Shown here: positions 36,931 through 50,095 of the stretch, piece by piece | How positions within the stretch are numbered: the stretch's first letter is position 1 | Layout of the letters: the number at the start of each line of letters is the position of its first letter | Assembly (NCBI RefSeq): GCF_021018895.1 | Contig: NC_079375.1 | Coordinates: forward strand, 15,770,492 to 15,834,491 | Reading direction: 5' to 3' | DNA: 64,000 bases | DNA from: Seriola aureovittata | Taxonomy: Eukaryota > Chordata > Actinopteri > Carangiformes > Carangidae | Translations under genes and position numbers: made by a program | Notes under the pieces: model-generated | What the model saw: the letters and a program-made list of their open reading frames with translations, nothing else | Told to the model about the DNA's origin: nothing | The model's database searches: none

Positions 36931-38082
36931 TCTGTATCACAGAGTGCAGGCTGATAACTCTGCCGCAGTTTAAAGTGTGTGAATCCCTGCATCTGGGCTC
37001 CTGTCTTTGCCTGTTCATGTGTAGCTGTGCATACGTGTTTGTTGGCGCGCATGGGTCTTTGTGTATGTGTGTTTGCCTACCAACTGAATATGCCGGAGTT
37101 GTTAAAATGCTGAAGTCAGTAAGAAGCCTCTTGAAGCATTAAGCCATAATGGGCTGCATGGAGCATGAAACAGACCACAGTGTGTTTGATGTTCACCATA
37201 CAGAGAGACATAGAGGGGGGGGGGGCTGGCTGATGGGTGCTGACTTGGGCTGCTTTGGTCTGCTTGGCTTTGCAAGACCCTGCTCTGCCCTCTGACAGGC
37301 TATATGTTGGGAAAAACTACTACTACAAGAAACAAGAAGAAGAGAGAATGTGGAGTTTAAAATGGATGAAAGGAAGTCGCTCCTTTTAAAGAAACACGTT
37401 CTGTGCTGCATTTCCTTATGTAATCATTTTCATTCTTGGGCCTGTTAGAAACATTGAAATATGGAGGACGGTCTGTCCAAACATATTTAGCTGCTCTGAA
37501 CTCTGCGAAATGTGTGAATAAGGACAGAAAAACCTCTTCACAGATTGCTCACTAACCTGCTTTTTTGTATAAAGCACCGAGCATAAAGTAGTCATCTAAA
37601 AACGAAACAGTTTTGGATAGACAGAAAGCTGACGATTTGTCTTCCTATTTCCTGTGACAAACACAAGTCAAGAAAATAGTCAAATGCATTGACTCATATG
37701 TGGAGAGACAGGAAGACATAAGGGCTGGCAAACGTGTCACTGTTTTCGTTTCTATTTCCTATAACTAATTTTACAAAACATCCACAGTGTCTAAAAGGTA
37801 GTGAAATTGAGGTCCGAGAGTGAGCGGTGATTGCTTTTTAGAACATGATGCACTACCTTGACAAGTGTCAGCTGCCTCTTCTCCGACCAGAATGCACTTG
37901 AGCTGCTGGCGTCGCTCGTCTTGCGCTCCTCTTGTCTTTTGTTCCCTGTCACTTGTCTAATGTGAGAGTAGGAGTTCACACGTACATCAGCCTTCCCTTG
38001 GCAAGCACACACAGACACACAGATGACAGCATAGGCCAGTCTTTTTTTGTCACCACAGGGGGTTGTAGTGTCATTGCAACAG

Positions 38083-38083
<1 letters not shown>

Positions 38084-38122
<39 letters not shown>

Positions 38123-38125
38123 TGT

Positions 38126-38164
<39 letters not shown>
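38084..38164. repeat. Interrupted (TG)n array
   Basis: 81 bp of TG units broken by GG and TC steps. It produces spurious VCVCVC frames. A shorter TG stretch follows at about 38305-38340. Confidence 0.95.
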
Positions 38165-38165
<1 letters not shown>

Positions 38166-38485
38166 CGCGTGGGGGAGTATGTGTGTTGTTTCCCTCTCAG
38201 GGCCGCAGTGTCTCTGTGTTTGAGTCCTCTTTTGTCTTCAGAGGAATTGGCTGTGTCAAAAGGAGAATTATTCCCTTGTCAAAGCCCCTTCCCCGTCTCT
38301 GGTTGTGTGTTTATGTGTGTGTGTGTGTGTATGTGAGTGTGAGTTTGCGTGTGTGGGGATGTTGGGTGCAGATGAGCGAATGAGAGAGTGTCCATTTGTG
38401 TGTGTGACACAGATGTGTGCACTCTGCATGACTTCTAAAGCCAAAGTGAAAATGTTATTAAACCGCTTCCTTTCCATTTGCTGTC

Positions 38486-38487
<2 letters not shown>

Positions 38488-38562
<75 letters not shown>
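38488..38562. repeat. (TG)37 microsatellite
   Basis: Uninterrupted TG run of 75 bp, continuing the TG-rich domain that starts at 38084. Confidence 0.95.
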
Positions 38563-38565
<3 letters not shown>

Positions 38566-38873
38566 AGTGTGAGTGAGATTGCTGCAATTTTTTTGTTTTG
38601 CCCTTTCGTCAGTTATGTAAATGTGTGTGTATGTGTGCCACGCCAAGCTGTTGTGATCCCCTCCAGCAGTGCATTCTGCAGACAAGGTGAGTATTTGAAG
38701 TGACAAGGAACTGGCTTTAGCTCTCAGCGTGGCTTCGCTTCTGCTCCAGCTCCCTCTCCTCTTGCCCTCCCACTGCTTGACAGATGGTACAGACCCAAAC
38801 CGGGACGCCCACTACCATATTAAGTGAGGCCACGCAGTATGAATTTTACAGGGTGACACGCCCTACACCAACT

Positions 38874-38878
<5 letters not shown>

Positions 38879-38933
<55 letters not shown>
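38879..38933. repeat. (AC)27 microsatellite
   Basis: Uninterrupted AC run of 55 bp, 317 bp from the TG run ending at 38562 and in inverted orientation to it. Confidence 0.95.
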
Positions 38934-38939
<6 letters not shown>

Positions 38940-39236
38940 TACGCACTGTCTGCAGCTGTGGTTTGAAGTATTTGTTTGGAGACTTTCGTTCTTTGGCTAA
39001 TACACATCCCAGAGGGGAAATCCTGTGTCTATGGCACCATGGCAACAAATTCAGCAGCTCACAGTGCCAGACAGACACACTCACATGGGGTTGGATATCA
39101 TTTAGATTTCATCAATTGTGATTCTGATTCTGTTTATTGATTCACGTTTTTATTGAACCCATATTATGTTTACTTGGGTATGACTAAATGTAGGAATTCT
39201 CAGCAGATTTAAACTGACACACAGCTATTCCTCATA

Positions 39237-39297
39237 AATATTAGTATTAGTAGTAGTATTAGTAGTTAGTATTATAGTAAATATTATTAGTAGTATT
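39237..39297. repeat. ATTAGT/TAG-type AT-rich repeat
   Basis: Irregular repeats of TATTAGTA and TAGTAGT units over about 60 bp. Confidence 0.8.
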
Positions 39298-40976
39298 TTG
39301 TGTTTCTTTTAATCATATACAGTATATTATTAATATTCTTTATCTTGTGGCATGTTAATTGTTTTACGCATCAACCCTCAATTATTTTCAAGCAAATCTG
39401 TTATATTGCTGCTATATTTTGATTTAAACCTGAGGTGATTATTTGATGAATTGATTAGTCAGTCAACACAAAATTTACCAAAAACTATTGATAATGATAC
39501 ATTCTATCATTTTCAAGCAAAAATATCATTACAACATTACTGTGTTCCAGCTTCTCAACTATTGAAATTTACTGCTTTTCTTTCTATTTTTTTTGGTCTT
39601 AACCTGTTGGTCAAACAGGAAAAGATATTTGAAGACGTCACCTTGGACTTTAGAAACTTGTAATTGGCAGTTTTCACTATTTTCTGACAATAGTCAGCAA
39701 TAATACAGCCCTATTTTCAGTTGTCAAAAACAAAGTTGTTTATGAAAACCTTTAAACAACCCCAGCTGTCTTCAAATTACGGCACGGCTAAACTCATCTT
39801 ATTCAGGGTCATTATGACTAGGAAGGGCTTTGTCATGTCCTTTACTGCATGAAATGGTTTGTGTGGAGCAAACAAATTTTGCACTACTCCTCTTTGTGAA
39901 GCCCAGCTACTCTTTTGAGCACTTCCTCCAGTTCAGATCCAGTTCTGGATACACAATATAATTGCCAAAATAGATTGATATTCTCTGATGGAGACAGCCT
40001 TTAGGCCCCTATCTCTCAAATAGAAAAATGAGGAAATAGGAATTGAAGAGATGAGAGATTGGGCTTGTATATAAAAAGATAGGAGTAAATGATAAAATCA
40101 GTAAGGTGTCGTCTAACCTCACTGCTCCAGCGCCTTCTACACACAATACAGATTTAATAAAGATAGGACACACAGATGCAACAGTACACATATCCCTCAA
40201 CCACACACTTCCCTTTGATAAGCAGTCACTTTTGTTCTGCTCTGTTCAGCAGTGGCCCTTTCTTCCACACATAGGTTGTTATTAGAAATACCGTAGCTCA
40301 CATCCTCTCAGAATAAAACAGTGCAGAAGTTATCTGGCTGTTAGCTTATGTGTTTCTATGTGTATGTGAAGCAGATATACCAGGTGTTTCAAGACTTGTG
40401 AATATCTTCTTTGTCTCCAGTTTCCCCTCCTCTCCCCTGAGGTGTAAACATTATTCTCCATAATCTCTTCCAAACTAGAAGCATGTTCCCATACTTTGTA
40501 TGCAGAAGAGTTGCCACTTTCTCTTCAGCTCTGTCAGATCTCACTGTCTCTGATAGTTCTCTCTTTGGCTTTTTAAATTGGCCATTTTGGAGGATTTTGT
40601 TTTTAGCTGCTGTAGGCAAGTGGCTCCACATAATAGCGTTATTTTGCTTTATTGTTACTTGGCGTTTCGTAATTTCCTGAAGGTTTTCTCTCATCGAGAT
40701 AAACTGTTTCACACTAGTTTCCATTATCGTAATTATTTCTTCTCTCTTTCTCTATCCCTAAGTCGTTTCTGCCTTTGAGGCTGTATCTCTCTCTCATTCT
40801 CTCCCTATCTGCTCCTGCGGAGGAAGTTGTGAATTCATTTATTTTTCATGTGAAATTTACTGCATGCTCACAGATGCTCTCCAAAAGCTTTGCTAGTTCA
40901 GTTTGTTTTCGGGTACTTGTCTGTGATTTTTATGACTTTTTATTTTGTGATCTAATTTTACCACGAAATTTACAGT

Positions 40977-41021
40977 CTGAACATTAAAGCCACGTTTGAA
41001 ACACGTGGCTTTAATGTTCAG
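40977..41021. repeat. Perfect 19-bp inverted repeat with 7-nt loop
   Basis: CTGAACATTAAAGCCACGT at 40977-40995 is followed by the loop TTGAAAC and then its exact reverse complement at 41003-41021. The pairing stops at both outer edges. The stem is shorter than a normal pre-miRNA and has no mismatches, so a recent palindrome-forming mutation is more likely than a microRNA gene. Confidence 0.95.
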
Positions 41022-41544
41022 GGTATAATTCAAAAATCCAGGAAAATCATCATCATCAGTGGAGCTTTAAATGCAGCTCAGGACTCCTCCGTCCTCTGGG
41101 CTTTGGGAGAGAAATATGTGAATGAGATAGATAATTCTTAAAATGTTTCCCTTAAAATTTAGTGCTATAACACTGCATGGGATTTCTGGATTCTGTAAAA
41201 TTTTGTAGCTTCCTTTTAGTTTTCTTTTAAAATCTTCCTGTGGGAATCTATTTTCTCACACTCACTCTAAGCGTCTTCCAACTTCCTTTGCTCGGAGTTT
41301 GAATGTAATTACAGTGAAATCTGTGTGTTGTTTTATTGGCTTCCTGGAGCCGAGCGAACGCAGTTTTTCCAGGCCCTACTGCTCTGTGATCCTACTGCAT
41401 GTCTCCCTTTCCATCCGGTACATTTTCGGGATCTCCACTGTATAACTGGCTTAAACAGAAAATCTTGGTCCCCCCCAAATAACATTAGTTCTTCTAGCAA
41501 TCAGAATACCAAAATGAGTTTTTCGAGCCGTGCACTGCAGTCTC

Positions 41545-41562
41545 GCTCTCTCTCTCTCTCTC

Positions 41563-41603
<41 letters not shown>

Positions 41604-41605
41604 CC
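41545..41605. repeat. Interrupted (CT)n array
   Basis: CT-rich simple sequence ending in CCCCCAG, which mimics a splice acceptor. No open or recognisable exon follows it. Confidence 0.9.
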
Positions 41606-42324
41606 AGTTTGTGGTGAAGCAGCTTTTCCTCCGTTCTCTCTGAGTCCACTCCAGCTCGCATCTCCTGTTGGATTTTGTGCTTTCGAAGCACATTTTTCTG
41701 TAATTAGATACTGAGATCTGGTTTTATATGACATCATTTCTCAAGCGTTATTTGTGGGTAAGGAAAGCCCCTGTAGGTCATGGTGGTTTGCTTATTTGGC
41801 TGGACCATGCATTGCTATTTAGATGTGGAGGTAGAGTGACTGTCTGAAGATGGAGGAGCGGGAATGACCAGGGGATTAGTAAGGCCTTATGAGAAGAGGG
41901 GCGCATAAAAAAAGCTCATAATTACAGGGGGGGTATGTAATTACTGTCAATTGTCATCCTGTTTGCTGGTACAGGATTAGCTTTTTATTACCTACATCCT
42001 AATTTTTGTTCTTTTTCCACTTCCACAATTCCACTTTCCATGTCGGACTGCTTCTCTCTATCAGTTTCAGTCAGTTTTTTTATGTCCTCTTTTAAGATAA
42101 AGGTTCCGGGGATTATCACCTTTGTACATCTTACATGTCCCTTGCAAACACCTAGCATTTAAGCCACTTAATAGCAAGGCACTGGCACTTACTCTGTTTG
42201 TTTGTCTACCTGAAAAATTCCAAGAACAGTGGAATAGTTTGACAGGAATGTTGATCTATTCCAACACTGAAGATCCTGTTTGTAATGTGACATTTTTTGA
42301 TACATTTGTGACTGCATCACTGTG

Positions 42325-42375
42325 TTCTATTTCCATCCGCGGCTTCATTTATCGCAGCCGTGGATGGAAATAGAA
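42325..42375. repeat. Near-perfect 20-bp inverted repeat with 11-nt loop
   Basis: TTCTATTTCCATCCGCGGCT at 42325-42344 pairs with AGCCGTGGATGGAAATAGAA at 42356-42375. The single difference becomes a G-U wobble in plus-strand RNA. The loop is TCATTTATCGC. No flanking extension of the stem was found. Confidence 0.95.
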
Positions 42376-43226
42376 AAGCTATAATGGGGAATTTACAGTA
42401 AGTGCAATCAGTAACTTTTTAAAGAAGAAGAATATTAAAGGTACAAGCTTAAAAGTCACAAAGCAACTATCAGTGTGAGTTCCTATTCCGTTTCGCAGGA
42501 GCTCAGCGGTTTTTGCTACTGTACAAATATACCTTTCTACACTTCCCCTTCTTTCGTTCCTCCCAGGAGGGGATGGCAAGCAGTGAGCTAATGAACTTGA
42601 AATGACAGTGACATATTTAGCTTGCATTTCTTCCGCTCAGCCATAACAGAGGGCATTTCAGTTGGGCCCACTCGTCACTGTTTCATTCGTCTCATTATTT
42701 GCTATCCCTCCTTTGCGCCCTCACTATTTTCATCTCTTCTTCCTCCCCTGCAGAGTCTTCTCTCATAAATATTTTACATCTTCCAAATGAACTCTGTCAA
42801 CTCAAGCTTAGTGCATGGCTGGCTGCCTTGTGTGTTTCTAATGCGTATAATGTGTTTATGTATTGTATGGGTGTTTGAGTGTCTGTATTTAAATATATAC
42901 TACGTAAAAATGTGAGTGTCGTGCTGTGTTACTCTAATGCAAGACTGTTTCTGCTTACATATTTTAATAAGCACACACATAAGACGTGTTTTACATAAAG
43001 TGTGTTCATTTGTCTCTTATCCTATCAGACAAGGTGACTAAGAACATGTTATTTACAGCAGCGACCTCCTGGCTTGCAGAGGATCACAAATACATATTGT
43101 ACATACTGGATACATACACTGGGAGCTGCTGTGCAGTATGCCAATCAGTGAGAGCTATAATTATAACCAGTTTCATTTAGATAGTTGTACGCTAAGTGCT
43201 TCATTCAAGGTCAGCTTGAACTTAAC

Positions 43227-43239
43227 GGGGGGGGGGGGG
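43227..43239 (+). repeat. Poly-G run (13)
   Basis: Thirteen consecutive G on the plus strand in intronic sequence; its length is prone to sequencing error. Confidence 0.9.
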
Positions 43240-43745
43240 TACGAAAGCTTTTTGTCATGTAGCATTCTGCGCCGCAACCTGTCGGAAACTTAAACTCAGA
43301 TTTAAACCCACAGAACCCCTCAGCTTATATTTAAAGCAGCACATAGTCATCATATTGTTTTTACCCTTAGTACAACTTTAAATAAGTCTGAGCAACACGT
43401 GCACAACGTGATACAATAAGCAACATCTTGCAGCAATGTACTTGAACTAGAATCCCTGACTCAACAGTGTCATATTAGAAAGAGTTTTTGCCCCAAGGGA
43501 TGTTGGGTGCTGGCTTGCATATGTGACTCTGTGTGTTTAGACTTTATCCAGGTTTTATCCAGTGATGCTGGCTCCACATTAGAGGATAACTGGGCAGATT
43601 TTGGGTTAATTCACCCCTCCTGTCATTCCCTAATTAGGGCTGGTCTGAACTGATTTATCTGCCCAAACGATCCTGTGATGTGAGGGGTTTACAGACATAA
43701 TGTAAATGTTACCAACTGGATTTGAGTCTCCCTGATTTTGAATTA

Positions 43746-43771
43746 TAAATATCAAACATCTTTGATATTTA
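43746..43771. repeat. 11-bp AT-rich inverted repeat
   Basis: TAAATATCAAA and TTTGATATTTA flank the 4-nt loop CATC. It is perfect but short and AT-rich. Confidence 0.85.
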
Positions 43772-46700
43772 AAAATCATGTAGTGTGAAAAGAACAGCGA
43801 TCGCATCCGCAATATCCAATGAGAGTGTGGTCACTGGGATGCGTCAACAACCAGATGATGCGCTAGCAATTGACCATCAACCATCTCCGTGGCAGTGGAA
43901 GGTAAAAAAGAGAGTGTATAAAAATGACTACATTTCTAACCATCTCACGTTTCATTCTCCACTCCACCTGTTTAAAAATAGCAATAACGTTTAAGACTAA
44001 TAGAATAAAACTTTATTTCCAACTCTCCCTCAGCTCGTGCTGCAAAATGTACAAGCTCTGCTGATCCTGTCCTCTCTGCTGTGACTACATTCTCATTTTT
44101 TTCTCATTTTTTGTTTTTTGGAGAAATACAACACACACAAGTGCAACCAGCTAACAATATTCCATGTTTGTTTTGCTCTGACGTCACGTTTGATCAAGCA
44201 GTTTTCTGTGAGATCCTAAGTCTGGGCTCCCCACTCTAAAATAATTTCAAACGCCAAGTGCGTGGACCTGCATCTTGACTGAATTGTCTGGTGTGTGTGT
44301 TCTTATGATTAAAATTTAAAAAAATCTGACTTTACTGGTAATTGTAAAAGTAAGCTTTGCCAGAGATAGTCTGATATATCTTTCCTCTTTTTTGTGTCTG
44401 AGTGTGTGTCTTTGGGCCAGGCGCTGGTTCAAACTAAAAGCCTTCTCTTTAAATCTTTCATGCTCTTGCTTCCATCCTGCTGAGATAAAGAGAGAGGCAG
44501 AGATGAAGCGTCTTATGGAGCAATAGAAAACTTTCTCCCACTCTGTGTTTCATCCTGTCATTCTTTGTTTTTGTGTGTGTTGCTTTATCTCTCTTTCAAC
44601 TTGGCATAATTACTTGTACTCTACATTTTTGAAGAGTAAGTAAGTTGCTTTCTAGCTGTTTTCAGTATACTCAGCGTGGCATCAAAATCAGTTTTCATCT
44701 CACAAAGCTATTTGTGTAGCCTGTGTCTACGTTTGTCTGCTGACATGTCCTCTAATAAACTGGCTACGCACATCTACAGTATGTGGCTAAATCTATTCCT
44801 CTAGCTGTGAAGCAACAGTAATAGCATCCCTGTCACAATGTCTGTGTGTCCCTGTACCCTGCACCCTACTTTCCCAGCAGCCTCAGTCCTGACGCCTGGG
44901 GCCCAGGGCATCAACTCAGCCAAACTGAATCACAAGTCCTGTTGGGCAGAGGAGACTGTGAGACTCAGAGTGAATGGCTCTGGTGTGTCATGTGATATCT
45001 GCTGATGAATGACCAGGGCCTTGAGGAGTGGATGGACTAAATCAAGGAAAAGTAGATCTGGCTTAGGTCTCTTCACAGGAGGATTTTTGTCGTAGAATGT
45101 TGTTCCATTGATGTTACGGTATCAGAAATTAATGATCTTTGGAAAAGTTTTAAATCAACCTACATTTTAGGTTAATCTTCCCCGGGGAAAAGAGGTGAGA
45201 GAAGTAAAGTACACACTTCTTGCTGAGAGCACAGTAGGATGGTGAAGTGAAACAACAACAACAGCTGACTTTCTCTGTCTTTGTTGTTTGGTTGTACCAA
45301 TTTTACCCTTCTTTGCAATCGGGCGGTGACGCAAAAAGAGAAGCATCAAGGCTTTGATGTTCCATATTGGGGTGTTTTGTCAAGAGGGTTGTGTGCTCAC
45401 TGCGGATGAACTCTCACTGTAACAGCCCCTCTCTTCTTAAGTGTTCCATCCCTTCTTCAGGCTCACAGAGTCGAGACTTTGTTCCTTCTTTCCAGACTTA
45501 TATCCTATCTTGCTCTTTTCCCTCAAGCTCTCTTTTCCTCTCTCCAGCTTTCTTCACCTTCGCTTCGTCCTTCTGTGTCCCTTCACATCTCTCTTGGCTT
45601 AGTTCCCTTGATTAAGCACAGCTGTCGCTCTCATCGCAAGGCCCCTCTTTTTTCACATTGTTATATAAATTGGCTGGCTGTCTTTCTCAGGCCCTGGCCC
45701 TGTTGATTTTGGGTGACGTCAATAACTGTTGTTTATGCCTTGGACACAGAGTTGATTCTGCTGTCTCTTCTGACTGCTTTGACTTGTACATAAATGTGTG
45801 TGTGCATGTTTATTCGAGTATGCACCAGCATAGCATACTTGTTAAATTAAAATCAATCACAAATTGCTTCTCCAAACACATCTCTTCCATAAATTACTTA
45901 TAACTGACATGATTATTATCTTTCATGCTTTGACAGGCCAATATTATCAACTTCTTAATAATTTGTGTCTGCTGGTTGGATGAGGAGGAGAGTATAACAC
46001 ATGTGGCTCGCAGTGGCGCACTGCTTAGCTCCTCTGACTCACGCTGTGAGGCAGGGATGTGCGCCCGCGGGGTACTGAGGCAGCCTGGCCAAGGAAGGCA
46101 GACTGGGCTGTGACATTGAGGTGACAGGAACTTAAATCACTCGCTGTTGTCTGTGTTTATCTGGTGTGTCATAACTTTTTATTTCATTTGCCCATGTTCG
46201 CAAGTGTCCACTGTCCATGTAGCTGGCTGAACCTATGTACCATACGTGCTGACAAAAGTGTGAATGTGTGAACTGTAGCAGCATGAATAACACTTTAAAG
46301 TACCGTTATAGTCCACATGCGTTTTCTGGAGGACCACGGATGGCCAGTATAACTTGAATGGAGGCTAATTGTATCTCAGACAAACCCTCCAAGGACGTCG
46401 CTCTATTGTGACAGGAAACTACTCCAGTCTTTCAGATGAGGTGCATTCACTGTCAGGCTGCAATATTCCCCCGCCTCCTTCGCTTTCAGCATATTGTTAC
46501 CCTCTCTAAAAGCATTTTACTCTCTCAGTTTGCCTCTCTCTCTCAACCAGGCATGGATCGTTATTCTATGTGGCGGTCTACCAGCTTCTCTGTAGCTAAA
46601 TGACAAGCAGCGGTTGTTAGAAGCTGCTTTAACTGTTCAAGCTTCCCACTTCCCACATCACCCATTTTGCAAATTGTAGCCAGGCCCCTTCTCTCTTGGG

Positions 46701-48306
46701 AACACGGTGCCTAATGCACCATTACACTGCTATAAATAATCTTTTTCATGGACCACACTCATACTTTCATTGTGAGGTGATTATTATTTCATTTCTACCT
46801 ATTGTCATGGGCCTTAAGTGTGGTTTACTGTTCATGTCCATCATTTTTGTGAAAAAAGGGGCGAGAGGAAAAGGTGTTGCAGAATATTGCAGTTTCAAAT
46901 CATTGTAGACGGTTATAATGTTGTCCCACATGTCTGATTATTACCAAAGTGAATTGCAAATGGATATTGTGCCTCTTTACACTTCGTTTAGCATTTAGAT
47001 ACAGCATCCCTAAGCACTAAGTGTTCTTTACTCGATTGTGTTTCACTAATTGCCCCCCGAGCAGAAGTTGTTTTTGATCCACGCCGAACAAATGTATACA
47101 GCAATCTTCTTTATGCATTTGTATGGTTAAACTAAAGGGAATGTGTAATTTTCCATGCTAACAACAAAAAAAAGAGGGCCAACGCAGCTGTCTCCGGTGT
47201 TGGTTTATTTTCAAATAGTGATTTCCTTTCTTGCAGCACGCAACATTTCAGCCTAAATGATGAAGGGTTATCTCCTGAGCTTTGTGTATTGTCTTTTATT
47301 TTCCATAAAATGATGGCAGAGGTTGAGACTTGAGGATGTTTTTCGGGTTAATTAGTTTTCAACTCTAAGCTCCCTGCCATGATGCAGAAAGTAATTTCCC
47401 GTATACTCCAAACATAAATTCTGGACTTGGAAAGGCTAATGTATCAACGTGAAATTATAATTTTGCAACATTTTTTTTTTAACTGTGTGTCACTGTCATT
47501 CTGCCATCTTTTGCTCTTTTAATCGTTCCAAAATTTGGATCTTGGTCAGATTAAATGAAGTAAATAAGACAAGGTAGCATTTGCTAACCTATTCTAAACC
47601 AAACATGTTTTTCTTATTAGTTTTTGCTGCCTCTCTATGGTCATTGAATCAGCATTGTAAACCTATGTTGTAGTAGAATACCGTATAGTTAAGGCATCAG
47701 CAATTGCAAGTCATTCTGGAACAATATCATAGATCTAATTCTGTTGATTCTAGTCAGAAGGTCGAGTATCCTTCTCAGGATTTCCTCCCCACAGTAGCTG
47801 AGGTGGCAAATGACAGATAAACAAAGCAAGAAGAGAAAATAAAACCACGGAAAATGCAGCTCTTCTCTGACCATTCATTGTTTGCTCATGGATTAGATCC
47901 CTATCTCTTCTAATTGAGTTCCCTGGGAATGGCACAGCCTGTCCACAAACACAACCCCGGTCTCCCAGCATCCCGATGTGTTCCCGCCATCTAACCCATC
48001 CTTAGTCCAGTAAAACACAGCAGCAGGCTCAGATGGTTAAGTGTCACTTTAACTCCATCCAAAGTGAAATGAACTTTTCTCTTGGCAGCGGTGAGTTTTT
48101 AATGAAATTTTTCAGGTCAGGGAAACAGGAAATGGACGGATGCAATTCATGGCCATGCAGTGTGCCTCCGTGTGTCCTTGTGGAGTGGAGATCCGCATCT
48201 GTCTACTTGTCAGAATTATATTGTCTCTGCCTTGTTTAGCAAACAGAATCTGTCGAGGTTTAGGATTTTTATTGCACCTCTAGGTGTTTCTGTGGTCTGT
48301 ATGTAG

Positions 48307-48414
<108 letters not shown>

Positions 48415-48629
48415 CCTCCACTTTTATGAGCAGGTCTGTCCTTGTAGTTAAACCAGCCCGTGGCACTTGTAAGAGCTCTGGTTGTGCAGTGCAGCAGTAT
48501 TTGGTGATACAGATATCTGCCCTGGCAGTTAACTGGCGACTACCCCTGTAGATATTATTGTAGTCTGTAAAGGGAACCAATCGTGCTGTCTGGAGCCAAC
48601 CGCCTTAATAAGACTGTCAAGTTCATGTT

Positions 48630-48905
48630 CCTTTCTCTGAGGTAAAAGAAGCTTCTCTTTCGTTAGCCCTCTTTTTACCATTTCTCTTTCACCCAGTCTT
48701 TTTTCTTTCTTTAGCAAAGATTCTCAGTAGGGAGCACTGGCTCTAAGTTCTTGCTGCCTCTCCACCCTCCTCTTTTCTCTTCCCCTATTTCTAGCCCCAC
48801 ACAGGCTTTGATGTTCAGTGTCTCTACTCTCTGAAGCAACGCTGCTCTGCTGCAAAAGAAACACCCCATCTCTCTCCCCTCTCTCTTCTTTTTCCCTTTT
48901 TCCAA
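48630..48905. other. Pyrimidine-rich intronic stretch
   Basis: Rich in TTTCTCT and CTCTTTT units. Its minus-strand frames are purine-repeat artefacts with Lys/Glu/Arg bias and are not coding. Confidence 0.6.
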
Positions 48906-49232
48906 TGCTGCAGGTGGAGAGAAACCAGCTCTCCGTGGCCTGGTATTTTTTTTTGTGTGTGTGACAGCAATGTTCACCCAGCTGTTAGATAGTCAATGTT
49001 TCTCTCTGAGTTAAGGTGAAGTTCTCCTTTTGCCCTCATTTTCTGCTCGCAGGCTTTTCTTGCAATTAAGGTAAAGGGACAGGTAATTAGGAGGAAAGGT
49101 AATTTCTCAGCTCACTTTAATACACTTTCACCTTCAGTGAGAGGGGCAATAAAAATAACTTTATATATTAAGGTTAATATTAAAAGTCAATTAGAGAACA
49201 AGACTGGGCATTTAGAATTAACCGGTGTTAGA

Positions 49233-49575
49233 CAGTGTTTCCTCTACGAAAAGTTCTTCATGCACGTTTTTCCAAAATTTTGTAGGCGAAATAAAAAGGA
49301 AATGAGGAGATATTAACAAGCAAAATTATTGAATTTATTTGAATAGAAAAGTACACAGGTTTTTTTTATTTCTTTCTGTATTTATTATATAATTATGTAA
49401 TAATGAGATGGGGAAGAGGACGTGCCACTCTATAGGATGAACTAAAGAAACACTCAGTTAATACTTTCCCCACATTTCATATTCATATGTGACTTCATGA
49501 CATTTCATAAGATTCTGAAGAAGCGGTGGCAATAATTTTGTAGTGGTTGGCCGCCGCTGAAAGGCGGCCGCTTGA
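49233..49575. mobile_element. Possible hAT-type repeat fragment
   Basis: It begins with CAGTGTTTCCTCTAC, resembling the CAGTGTTTCCCCTA terminus common to hAT-type fish repeats. Near its end it has a GC hairpin (GGCCGCC, loop GCTGAAA, GGCGGCC at about 49549-49569), a texture I recall from the interior of such elements. No matching intact right terminus or target-site duplication was found, so it is a decayed fragment at best. Confidence 0.3.
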
Positions 49576-50017
49576 ATAGCCCTTTATCTTCACTTTTACC
49601 TGCATTAAAAGAACAAAAAACTTATTTGGCTTTTTGTGAATATATTATACTTCCTCTACATTAGTCAAGGACAGTTCTCACTCCCCACATCTGTCATAGC
49701 AGATAGGACCTGAAGCTTGTTTATCTGCTGTCACCACAGAACTGCAGACATCCTTTGATTTTTGTATCTTTTTGCAGTGTCTGTCCATTAATACACACCA
49801 AACGTGTTCTTTATGCGTAAGAGGTTAAACAAGATATAACATTTAGACAGATGTCTGATGTCTTAGAAGAGTAGTTGTAAAAATGTGTTAACATTATGGC
49901 CTTTCCTCCCTTTGAATTACTGAGTTTCAGAGAGTAGAACTGTCGGACACAGTCCTCTCTAGTCAGGCAATGTAGATCAGAAGCTTACTGTACACAATAT
50001 TTCAGGAACAGGCATTA

Positions 50018-50023
50018 ACACAC

Positions 50024-50095
<72 letters not shown>
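50018..50095. repeat. Near-perfect (AC)n array
   Basis: 78 bp of AC with a G interruption near 50028 and a CC near 50068. Confidence 0.95.

Noticed and set aside
38636..38702. Donor-like ACAAGGTGAGT at the end of an open stretch
   Set aside because: No acceptor with a matching frame and no glypican exon 2 motif upstream; random donors are frequent.
38087..38706. Cys/Val- and His/Thr-rich frames
   Set aside because: Direct translations of TG and CA microsatellites. The same applies at 7487-7832, 29878-30266, 48269-48580 and 63233-63650.
40977..41021. microRNA gene interpretation of the hairpin
   Set aside because: A 19-bp perfect stem with no extension is shorter than a typical pre-miRNA stem, and there is no lower stem.
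41521..41714. Exon-like stretch after a CT tract ending CCCCCAG
   Set aside because: The acceptor resemblance comes from the CT microsatellite; the following frames have no glypican or other recognisable sequence and no paired donor.
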